Assembly: GCF_001427605.1 (NCBI RefSeq)
Contig: NZ_LMGZ01000020.1
Coordinates: forward strand, 102,519 to 166,518
DNA: 64,000 nt
Source: Devosia sp. Root635
GTDB lineage: Bacteria; Pseudomonadota; Alphaproteobacteria; Rhizobiales; Devosiaceae
Reading direction: 5' to 3'
Shown here: positions 17,276 to 24,656 of the stretch, one piece after another
Position numbering within the stretch: the stretch's first letter is position 1
Layout of the letters: each line of letters opens with the position of its first letter
Program-made: the position numbers and the translations under genes
The notes under the pieces: model-generated
Databases searched by the model: none
What the model saw: the letters and a program-made list of their open reading frames with translations, nothing else
What the model was told of the DNA's origin: nothing

Positions 17276-18909
17276 TGCGTCTTGCCATTATTGCCGACCC
17301 ACACCTGCATGACACGTCATACGATCCGCTTGGCGACGGCTCGGGTGCATTCCGAACGCTTTCGCAAACAGTCGGGTCAACGCGTGTTTTCAACGAAAGC
17401 GTGCCGGCGTTTCGCGCCGCCCTTGATGACCTCGTTCGCAGGGGCATTTCGTACGTCATCCTGGTCGGAGACCTGACGGACGATGGCCAGGATTATGCCG
17501 TTGCCTGCGCCCGCCGGATCCTGAGTGAATACGAGGATCGACATGGACTGCGGTTCTTTGCATGTGTGGGCAACCACGACCTGTTTGCGATCAGCGGCCG
17601 CCACCGCAGGAAAGCCTTCCTGCGCCCCGATGGCTCCACCTATCACGTAAGCAGCGATGCGAGCGACCCAGCCGACGTGGTTTCGAACGCCATGCATTGC
17701 GGCGGCTATCGGGCGTTCATTGGCGCCTTCGCGAACCTTGGCTTTATGCGCCAGGAAGGCGATCTCCTGTGGGAGACCCCATTCGGAACGGAGGATGATC
17801 CCCAGTCACGGCTTGCCGAATTGTCAGGGCTGGGTACGGGGCAGGGCGGTTCGATGTTTGACGCATCCTACCTCGTCGAACCGACAGACGGCCTATGGCT
17901 GCTTTCGTTGGATGCAAATGTATGGATACCAGATGCAAGCGTCCCCGACGGCGCGATCGATTGTTCCGACGCTGGGTGGAACGCGGCCGTGCTGCACAAG
18001 CCCTATCTGCTCGACTGGCTGTCGTCGGTGGTGGCGAGGTCGGAGGCATCGGGGAAGCGGCTGGTCGTATTCTCGCACTACCCGGTGCTGCCCCCGCTCA
18101 GCAGTGATCCTGCACAAGAACATGATCTCCTCGGCACCTCCGATCTGTTGGCCAGAATGCCCTCGAAGGCGACCAGCCAGCGCTTTGCGGGGACAGGCGC
18201 GCGGCTGCATTTCAGCGGGCATTGGCACGTTGATGGGACATCAGCGGGAGCAGGGTTGGTAAATGTCGCGGTGCCGTCGATCGTTGCGTTGCCAGCGGCC
18301 TACAAGATTGTTCGGCTTGAGGAAGATCGCGCCGATATCGAGACAGTCTCCCTCGGAGGTGTGCCTGGGTTTGATATCGCCAAGCAGGCATATGAATCCG
18401 AGATAGCATTCGCCGGATCTGCTGCTGCCTCGGTAGTTGCGGTTGACGATTATGCCGGGTTCCTGAGCAATCAACAGGGCAGACTTGCGGTCGAGCGCTA
18501 CCTCGGACGCGAGTGGCCACGGAATATTGCGCAGACGTTTTCATCATCAACTATTGCGGATATGGCCGCACCATTCGGCCTGGATCCGGGCCCCTGGGGG
18601 TCCCGTCCGTTGCAGGAGGTCGTCGGGGACTGGTACCGTCTGCGTCGGGCCGGTCCTCTGGCTCATCACCTGATCGGCGAACCCTGCTTAGATCTCTACC
18701 GGAACCTGGCAGGACATTACGCAGGGGCCACCTTTCCTGCCGGCAGCGCGGCATCGGCGTTTCGACTCTTTATGATGATGATGGGAAGTTACCTTGCCGA
18801 TCGCGACATGACCGTTTCAGTTCAGTTGGCCGATGCAGGGGTCACTCCCCGGAGCGTGGCATCCTTGGGCGAACAGAACGACGCCACACTGGAACTGGGT
18901 GAAAACTGA
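17275..18909 (+). CDS. Calcineurin-like metallophosphoesterase
   Basis: This is a 544-residue cytosolic metallophosphoesterase. The five metal-ligand blocks are present in order: ADPHLHD (8-14), GDLTDDG, GNHD, FSHYPVLPP and FSGHWHVDG. The C-terminal ~170 residues have no obvious domain. ATG at 17275 overlaps the preceding TGA. It is the last gene of the rightward series. Its 3' end overlaps the convergent lacI gene by 68 bp. It is expected to hydrolyse a phosphomonoester or diester; the inositol phosphate assignment is inference from context. Confidence 0.85.
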   Translation: MRLAIIADPHLHDTSYDPLGDGSGAFRTLSQTVGSTRVFNESVPAFRAALDDLVRRGISYVILVGDLTDDGQDYAVACARRILSEYEDRHGLRFFACVGNHDLFAISGRHRRKAFLRPDGSTYHVSSDASDPADVVSNAMHCGGYRAFIGAFANLGFMRQEGDLLWETPFGTEDDPQSRLAELSGLGTGQGGSMFDASYLVEPTDGLWLLSLDANVWIPDASVPDGAIDCSDAGWNAAVLHKPYLLDWLSSVVARSEASGKRLVVFSHYPVLPPLSSDPAQEHDLLGTSDLLARMPSKATSQRFAGTGARLHFSGHWHVDGTSAGAGLVNVAVPSIVALPAAYKIVRLEEDRADIETVSLGGVPGFDIAKQAYESEIAFAGSAAASVVAVDDYAGFLSNQQGRLAVERYLGREWPRNIAQTFSSSTIADMAAPFGLDPGPWGSRPLQEVVGDWYRLRRAGPLAHHLIGEPCLDLYRNLAGHYAGATFPAGSAASAFRLFMMMMGSYLADRDMTVSVQLADAGVTPRSVASLGEQNDATLELGEN

Positions 18910-19873
18910 CGGTCTCGTTCGCCGCGGCGCTTGAGCCGCCGGCGACCAAAAGCGAGGCAATGTGCTCGGCGATGGCACCAAGGGGCTGGCTAAACGTCGT
19001 GAGGTTGTAGGCAATCCAGGATGCCTGCTCGATATTATCAAAGCCGATGATGCTCAACTCGTCCGGCACGACGATGCCGAATTCGTCACGAGCAACGTCC
19101 ATGCAACCCATTGCCAGCAGGTCGGTGATGCAGAAGATGCCGTCTGGGGCAGAGGTTCGGCTGAAAAGCTGCCGAGCAGCCTCCGCACCAGTGGCGTAAC
19201 CCGTGGGACCTGTACGCATGACTTGGGTGTCTCGCCCGTCCTCACGGGCTGCCGCAATGAAAGCCGTCTCTCGGGCCATCAGACTTGGTGTGCCGGCGGT
19301 GGAGCTTACGACAGCAATTCTCGCGCAGCCCGCCCTCTTGAGAAGTTGATATGCCTCTCTGCCTGCCTGACCGTTTTGGACAACGATATTCGTGGGCCCG
19401 CTCAACTGGTCGTCACGGTTGATCAGGATAACGCGTTGACCATTGGACAGGCAGGTAGCAATCAGGGAAGGCGAGGGAGTACCGGAGAGGACGATGACGG
19501 CCTCAGCACGATAGTTCACTGTTTGCCGCATGGCGGCCGCAACCTCTTCCGTACTGCCGATGGTATTGATGACCATCGCGATCTTGCCCACGGATTGGAG
19601 CTTCTTGGTCACGATGTCGATCATTTGAGCCTGATACGGGGTCGAAACATCCGACACCACGAGGCAGATGATGTTGCTCCTCTCGTGCGAGAGGCCGCGT
19701 GCCAGGTGGTTGACATGATAGCCTAGGGTCTCTGCCGCCTGCAGTACCTTCTTACGGGTTCCCGGTGACACGCTTGCCCCATCGGTGAACGTGCGGGAAA
19801 CGGCGGATCTCGATACGCCTGCGAGTTTGGCAACCTCTTCCGCAGTGACGAAGCTTCGCTCGCGTATTTCCAT
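18842..19873 (-). CDS. LacI-family transcriptional regulator of the inositol-phosphate locus
   Basis: This 343-residue regulator has an N-terminal LacI helix-turn-helix (VTAEEVAKLAGVSRSAVSR, residues 8-26), a hinge and a periplasmic-binding-protein-like effector domain (IICLVVSDVSTPYQAQM to the C-terminus). ATG 19873 is chosen because the HTH starts directly after it. The longer reading would translate through the operator at 19889-19904. Sites of the same palindrome occur in front of its own gene, at the phytase/ABC intergenic region and at the Pi transporter. It is therefore the natural local repressor. The inducer is probably an inositol phosphate or inositol (inference). Confidence 0.9.
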   Translation of the reverse strand: MEIRERSFVTAEEVAKLAGVSRSAVSRTFTDGASVSPGTRKKVLQAAETLGYHVNHLARGLSHERSNIICLVVSDVSTPYQAQMIDIVTKKLQSVGKIAMVINTIGSTEEVAAAMRQTVNYRAEAVIVLSGTPSPSLIATCLSNGQRVILINRDDQLSGPTNIVVQNGQAGREAYQLLKRAGCARIAVVSSTAGTPSLMARETAFIAAAREDGRDTQVMRTGPTGYATGAEAARQLFSRTSAPDGIFCITDLLAMGCMDVARDEFGIVVPDELSIIGFDNIEQASWIAYNLTTFSQPLGAIAEHIASLLVAGGSSAAANETVSFHPVPVWRRSVRPRMPRSGE

Positions 19874-19888
19874 TGAAGTCACTCTAGA

Positions 19889-19904
19889 TTGCACTGCTGT
19901 GCAG
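19889..19904. promoter_or_regulatory. LacI-type operator D (lacI autoregulation)
   Basis: TTGCACTGCTGTGCAG has the TGCAC-N4-GTGCA core of the other three sites (11 of 16 positions match site A). It lies 16 bp upstream of the regulator start codon, which suggests negative autoregulation. Confidence 0.6.
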
Positions 19905-19980
19905 TTTCGCCTGCAAGATAGGCTCTTGCCAACCATGAATGAAGGCTACGAAATTTCTGATCCTGAATCAACTTTAGTTC

Positions 19981-20009
19981 TTGACCCCCAGCGACTTAGA
20001 GGGCAAAAT
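19981..20009 (+). promoter_or_regulatory. Promoter of the Na/Pi transporter gene
   Basis: TTGACC (19981-19986) and CAAAAT (20004-20009) are separated by 17 bp. The operator starts at the last base of the -10 box, the same geometry as at the phytase promoter. Confidence 0.55.
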
Positions 20010-20024
20010 TGCACGCGCGTGCAA
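20009..20024. promoter_or_regulatory. LacI-type operator A (perfect palindrome)
   Basis: TTGCACGCGCGTGCAA is a perfect 16-bp palindrome and the best of the four sites. It lies between the -10 box and the Na/Pi transporter start (20062). Confidence 0.78.
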
Positions 20025-20061
20025 GGCATCGGCTTGTTCGGCATCTCGAGAGTAGATCCCT

Positions 20062-21723
20062 ATGGCATCCACCGTACAACTGATTGACCTGCTCGGCGCT
20101 GGCGCACTCCTGATTTGGGGTCTGCGCCTCATCAAGACGGGGATATTGAGGGCATTCGGTGCGTCTCTCAGGCAGTGGATTCGGCGGGGGACAGGCAATC
20201 GGGTAAACGCTGCCTTTGCGGGGCTTCTTGCCACCATCGCGATGCAATCCAGCACTGCCACCGCTGTGGTCACCGCTTCTTTCGCCAGTCGTGGGCTCAT
20301 CAATCCCAAGATGGGCCAGGCGGTCATGTTAGGCGCCAATGTCGGGACTGCCATCGCGGCACTGGTCCTCTCCCTGGACGTCCATTGGTTCGGGTCCGCC
20401 ATGATCCTGGTGGGCGTGGCAATCAGTACCAGAAGCAAATTGGCGGCAGGGAAGGGTATCGGAAGGGCATTGCTTGGGCTGGGGTTGATGCTGGTCGCGC
20501 TTCGCCTCATGGCCAATGTGACCGAGCCCATGCGCAACTCGGAGGTGGTCATCGATCTACTGGCGGCGTTGGGCGAGGCGCCAGTCTTGGCCGTAATCTT
20601 CGCGGCTTTGCTGGCGTTTATTTCGTCGTCGAGCCTAGCGGTCGTCCTTTTTGCTTCGCTGCTGTTTCAAGGCGGGGTCATTTCTGCCCTGCTTGTCGTT
20701 TTTCTTGTTGCGGGGGCGAACCTGGGCGGGGCGGTGCCGCCCTGGCTGGCGGTATTCAACGACGGCCCGGAAGCACGGCGTCTTGCAACTGCAAATCTGA
20801 TTGTGCGGGCCATCGGTTCAGTGGCCTTGATGCTCGTCGCGGCCCCATTCGTGCGGGCCATGGAAGGCATTCTTCCCGACATTGACATGATCGCCGTCGC
20901 GATCCATCTGATCTTCAACGTGGCATTGCTTCTAGTATTCTTGCCTGTCATCGGCCCGATCTACCATCTGGCCGGGATGCTGTTGCCCAAGGCGAAGACG
21001 TCTGAAAGCTCTGGCAGCTATCTCGACGAGAGTGCGCTCACTACGCCCGCGCTCGCGCTGGTCGGCGCGGCCCGGGAGGCACTCAAGGTGGGTGACCTGG
21101 TGAAGCAGATGCTCGAAGCAAGCCTACGTGGCTTGATCAGCAATGATCCAGAGCTGAGGGTCCATCTGTCTACGCTCGAGGACCAGGTCGATGCGTCCCA
21201 GGAGGCGATCAAGTTCTACCTGGCGAAGCTAAATCCGGCCGAACTTGACGACGAGGACCGTCTAAGGTCGGACGAGATCGTCTCCTACGCGATCAATCTC
21301 GAACATGCGGGTGATATCATCCATATCGGATTATGTGAACTCGCCATGAAGAAGTCCGCGGGTCACCTGTCCTTCTCGTCGGAAGGCTTGGCGGAACTGA
21401 GAGCCCTCTTTGAGAAGACCCTGGAAAATCTTCAGCTTTCACAGTCTGTGTTCCTGACCAGGGACGAGGATTTGGCCACCCGCCTGGCCCTGGCGAAAGT
21501 GGAAGTCAGGCGTCTCGAAGCGGAGTCCTCTACGCAGCATCTTCAACGCGTCCGTGAGCGACGTTCCGAAGCGTTGGAAACGAGTTCCCTGCACCTCGAT
21601 ATGCTGCGGGACTTGAAGCGCATCAACGCCCATTTTGCCTCGGTTGCGGCATCTGTCCTCGAGCAGACGGGGCATACGACATCAAGCAGACTATTGTCCC
21701 TGCCGGACCGGACAGCGCCCTAG
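20062..21723 (+). CDS. Na/Pi cotransporter family protein with PhoU-like domain (YjbB/NptA type)
   Basis: This is a 553-residue inner-membrane protein. Residues 1-310 carry the two Na/Pi repeat motifs, MQSSTATAVVTASF (about 60) and ISSSSLAVVLFASL (about 193). Residues 330-540 form a cytoplasmic PhoU-like helical domain. E. coli YjbB of this architecture exports Pi. In a pathway that releases phosphate inside the cell, a Pi outlet is sensible, though the direction of transport is inferred. It carries the best LacI-type operator of the locus and is transcribed away from lacI. Confidence 0.85.
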   Translation: MASTVQLIDLLGAGALLIWGLRLIKTGILRAFGASLRQWIRRGTGNRVNAAFAGLLATIAMQSSTATAVVTASFASRGLINPKMGQAVMLGANVGTAIAALVLSLDVHWFGSAMILVGVAISTRSKLAAGKGIGRALLGLGLMLVALRLMANVTEPMRNSEVVIDLLAALGEAPVLAVIFAALLAFISSSSLAVVLFASLLFQGGVISALLVVFLVAGANLGGAVPPWLAVFNDGPEARRLATANLIVRAIGSVALMLVAAPFVRAMEGILPDIDMIAVAIHLIFNVALLLVFLPVIGPIYHLAGMLLPKAKTSESSGSYLDESALTTPALALVGAAREALKVGDLVKQMLEASLRGLISNDPELRVHLSTLEDQVDASQEAIKFYLAKLNPAELDDEDRLRSDEIVSYAINLEHAGDIIHIGLCELAMKKSAGHLSFSSEGLAELRALFEKTLENLQLSQSVFLTRDEDLATRLALAKVEVRRLEAESSTQHLQRVRERRSEALETSSLHLDMLRDLKRINAHFASVAASVLEQTGHTTSSRLLSLPDRTAP

Positions 21724-21825
21724 CTGCCAATTCAGCGAAGGCATCACGATTGGGGGGGACTTGACCTGAGCCCCTAGATCTCCTCCAGATTTTGGTAGAG
21801 TCCGACGTCACAAAAGGACGATCGG

Positions 21826-22092
21826 ATGAAGCGCAGCAGGTTCAACGAAGAGCAGATCATTTCGATATTGAAGGAGCAGGAGGCTGGGCTTGGGACGGCC
21901 GATCTGTGCCGCAAGCATGGGATCAGCAGTGCCACCTTCTACAAGTGGAAGGCCAAGTATGGCGGGCTGGAGGTGTCCGATGCCCGGCGGCTGAAGGCTT
22001 TGGAGGACGAGAACGCCCGGCTCAAGAAGCTGCTGGCCGAGGCGATGCTGGACAACGCCATCCTCAAGGATGTCGCGGCAAAAAAATGGTAG
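21826..22092 (+). CDS. IS3-family transposase OrfA
   Basis: This 88-residue protein has the IS3 OrfA helix-turn-helix (MKRSRFNEEQIISILKEQE; KHGISSATFYKWKAKYGG) and a C-terminal leucine-rich coiled coil (LKALEDENARLKKLLAEA) for multimerisation. It is full length for the IS407 group. Without a functional OrfB it would only bind element ends. Confidence 0.9.
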   Translation: MKRSRFNEEQIISILKEQEAGLGTADLCRKHGISSATFYKWKAKYGGLEVSDARRLKALEDENARLKKLLAEAMLDNAILKDVAAKKW

Positions 22093-22328
22093 CGCCCGCC
22101 GCGAAGCGAGATGCGGTGGCTCAAGCCTGCCTGGTGCATGGGGTGGCCCTGGTTGCCGATACATCGCTGTCTGGCCGACGGGTGGCGCGCGAGCTCGACG
22201 CCATCATCGCCCGACGCGGTCGGCCATAGACGGTGGTCAGCGACAACGGCACCGAGTTCACCAGCATGGCCATCCTGCGCTGGTCGCAGGACCGGTAGAT
22301 CGACTGGCACTACATTGCGCCCGGCACT
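22086..22328 (+). pseudogene. IS3 OrfB transposase, internally deleted N-terminal remnant
   Basis: Reading MVAPAAKRDAVAQ jumps directly to VADTSLSGRRVARELDAI, a block normally about 150 residues further on. It then continues TVVSDNGTEFTS and DWHYIAPGT with stop codons at 22227-22229 and near 22297. The DDE core is destroyed. Confidence 0.85.
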
Positions 22329-22466
22329 GCAATTCTCCGCAAAAGTGGGCTTTGAAAATTCCCTAGTTGGTGGCCCCCTGGGTCTCATTTCAATGCGGTT
22401 ATCGGCACCGAGATGAGACCGGCCGACCTCTCGCTCTATGCTCGCTTTGGCGAGGAGATGGGGCAG

Positions 22467-23212
22467 ATGGTCCGACTTGGAGAACTCATGATGATTTTGG
22501 AACTGCATCGACAAGGACTGTCCATCACCGCGATCGCACGGCGGACCGGGCGCGATCCCAAGACCAAGCGCAAATACATCGAACAAGGCATCGAAGCGCC
22601 GAGCTATGGTCCACGCTCCGTCGGCAGGCCGAGCAAGCTGGCGCCCTATCTGAATTTTCTCAGCGAGCGCGTGGCAGCGTTTCCCGAACTGAGCGCCGCG
22701 CGGCTGACCCGGGAGGTACGAGAGCTTGGCTACACTGGCGCTTATACCGCGGTGAAGCGTTACCTTGCCGCGATCCGCCCCGAAGGCCAGCCCAAGCCGT
22801 GTGAGGTGCGTTTCGAAACCCCGCCCGGCGTGCAGGCCCAGGTGGATTTTGCCCGCTTCGTGGTCGAGTTCGCCGATGATCCGGGTACCAGCCGGATCGT
22901 TTGGCTGTTCAGCCTGGTGCTCGGGCACTCTCGCTTCCTGTTTGCCCGCTATGTGCTGCACCAGGATCTGCAGAGGCTCGCCGCTTCCGCAACCTCGAGG
23001 ATATGAACGTCCAGTTGATCGACTGGCTCGGCAGCGTTGCCAATGCCCTTACCCATGGCACGACACAACGGATCGTCGCCGAAGCCTTTGCCGCCGAACA
23101 GAACGAGCTGCAGAACTTGCCCGACCAACCCTTTGGAGCGGTGCTCAAGCTGGAGCGGCGGGTCAGCCATGATGGGTTCGTTGCCATCGGCGGCAACTAC
23201 TACAGCGTACCC
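22467..23212 (+). pseudogene. istA: IS21-family IstA transposase remnant
   Basis: The N-terminal part (MVRLGELMMILELHRQG, HTH, then VQAQVDFARFVVEFADD with a catalytic Asp) runs to LHQDLQ near 22977. A deletion of about 80 codons then shifts the frame. RRFRNLEDMNVQL to GGNYYSVPEA follows. istB and the rest of istA are absent. Confidence 0.85.
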
Positions 23213-23338
23213 GAGGCGCGGGACCGGATCAGCGCATGGAAGGAGGATTACAACAGCCACAGACCGCACTCCTCGCTGGGTAATCTCACGCCCAACGCGT
23301 TCGTCGTGCAAACGGCACTGGAAATACAGGCCGCATAG
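23213..23338 (+). pseudogene. IS3 OrfB C-terminal remnant fused to IstA
   Basis: The C-terminal OrfB block WKEDYNSHRPHSSLGNLTP continues in frame from the IstA residues YYSVPEA, giving a chimeric open frame (22901-23338). Its last codons are identical to bases 2-40 of the window. Confidence 0.8.
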
Positions 23339-23379
23339 GGCCAAACATCAACCTAAGGACTCTCCTCAAAACCGGAGGG

Positions 23380-23880
23380 GCTCCCGACCTTCTCCGACTT
23401 TGACACCCGCCCTATTGCGGTACATCAGTCCTTCGCATCCAGTTGAAGCGAAATTTCCCAATAATTACAGTGCCCATCTATGTCGCAGGGGGTGCGCCAA
23501 ATTCTTTAGTAACTTCAGGTGCTTAAGGCTCGGCGTCCGTCACTATCCTAGACGGTGCGCAAACTGCGCGTAAGCGTAAGTGATCGATTCTTGAATCATT
23601 TTGCCGCGCAGTTTCGGGCACAAAGCAACAAGTTCAGACAAATTTCGCCTGAAACCGGCCCCCCATAGGCTCCAAAGGCTTGACTGCTGCCCAAGAGGGC
23701 AGCGCTCCACAACCGGCAGTTTTGGGGCCGACTGCGGACCGACAGCTTTGGGGTGTCCTCCAGACATACTCGGACGTTGGTCCGCCCAAGTGTGGCTCAA
23801 GACGCAAAATGCGTGTCTGGCGCCAAGGCGGTGGGCGTCCTTGTGGTCTGCTCAGACTTCAACCGTCTATGATTCAGAAG
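23380..23880. other. Gene-free stretch
   Basis: No convincing reading frame, RNA gene or IS terminus is visible in these 500 bp. A short perfect palindrome (GATTCTTGAATC) lies near 23585. The stretch separates the IS scar from the low-oxygen gene block and may be decayed mobile DNA. Confidence 0.5.
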
Positions 23881-24288
23881 TTAACTCCGGCCTCGACCGA
23901 CATTGACCATTGACTTGGGCAGGAGCGGACGGGGGCGGGTCACGATGAAGACGGCGACACTCAGCAGGAGCAAAGCCAGTCCGCTGGCCGGAACCGATCC
24001 GAGTTCGCTAAAACGCATCGCGAAGCCATAGCCGATGGCCATACTGGCTACGGCCACCAGTTTGGTCGGCGTGGAAATGGCGCCCTCGCGCTGCCATGAC
24101 CGCAGCGGCTTTCCCAGTACGGGATGGTCCAGCAGCCAGCCGGCCATGCGCGGCGACGAGCGGCAGAAGCACCATGCCGCGGCCAGCAGGAATGGCGTGG
24201 TGGGCAGCAGCGGCAGCACTGTTCCGGCGGCGCCCAGACCGAGCGCGACCCAGCCCGTCAAGAAATAGAATACGCGGAACCGGGTCAC
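23881..24288 (-). CDS. DUF454 (YbaN-like) inner-membrane protein
   Basis: This 135-residue protein has four likely membrane segments and the DUF454 signature (GWVALGLGAAGTVLPLLPTTPFLLAAAWCFCRSSPR). It starts at GTG 24288, overlapping the stop of the upstream gene (GTGA). DUF454 genes recur beside anaerobic-respiration genes. Its biochemical function is unknown. It is the last gene of the ubiTUV series. Confidence 0.82.
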   Translation of the reverse strand: MTRFRVFYFLTGWVALGLGAAGTVLPLLPTTPFLLAAAWCFCRSSPRMAGWLLDHPVLGKPLRSWQREGAISTPTKLVAVASMAIGYGFAMRFSELGSVPASGLALLLLSVAVFIVTRPRPLLPKSMVNVGRGRS

Positions 24289-24656
24289 GGCGTCGTCTCG
24301 CGCGAGATCATCTGCATGGCGGCCGAGCCCTGCGCCGCCATGCGGGCAATGTCGTCGAAGATATGGGCCAGTTCGGCAAAGACGCTGCGGTCGCCCTCCT
24401 GCCAGGTCACCTCTTCCAGCTCGCCGAGCAGGTCCACCAGGGCGGCGATCGAGGCGCGTTGCTGGCGCGCATCCATCAGGCATTGCCGGTCGTGGCGATG
24501 CTGTTCCTGCGCGGCGAAGCGCTGCAGGGCGTCATTGACCCGCTGCCGGCAATCGCAATCGAGCGCCACAGTGCCGATGAGGTTGCGGATGCGCCGTGTC
24601 AGGCCCGATGCGTCCTCGTCGCGCTCGATGGCCAAGGGCGGGCCATAATACATCAT
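24285..24656 (-). CDS. Conserved small helical protein of unknown function
   Basis: This 123-residue soluble, mostly helical protein has three Cys (DCDC in the middle, C at about 60) and several His (EQHRHDRQCL). I do not recognise a family. The ATG at 24656 overlaps the ubiV stop and the TGA overlaps the start of the DUF454 gene, so it is translationally coupled to both. The Cys/His content allows metal or haem binding, but this is not shown. Confidence 0.65.
   Translation of the reverse strand: MMYYGPPLAIERDEDASGLTRRIRNLIGTVALDCDCRQRVNDALQRFAAQEQHRHDRQCLMDARQQRASIAALVDLLGELEEVTWQEGDRSVFAELAHIFDDIARMAAQGSAAMQMISRETTP

Larger units (their letters stand above)
21762..23379 (+). mobile_element. 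Degenerate IS3 (IS407-group) element with embedded IS21 remnant
   Basis: The left inverted repeat starts TGACCTGAGCCCC at 21762. orfA is intact, but orfB has a large internal deletion and two in-frame stops. An IS21-type istA remnant follows, and the orfB C-terminus resumes near 23213. The last 81 bp match the IS end at window position 1, but the final ~18 bp of the right inverted repeat are missing. The order is IS3-left, IS21 piece, IS3-right. An IS21 element therefore probably inserted in orfB and later deletions fused the pieces. It cannot transpose on its own. Confidence 0.82.

Noticed and set aside
23490-23501. GGGTGCGCCAAA resembling the end of the tRNA-Arg attachment core
   Set aside because: Twelve matching bases without the T-arm sequence are too few to call a second attachment site.
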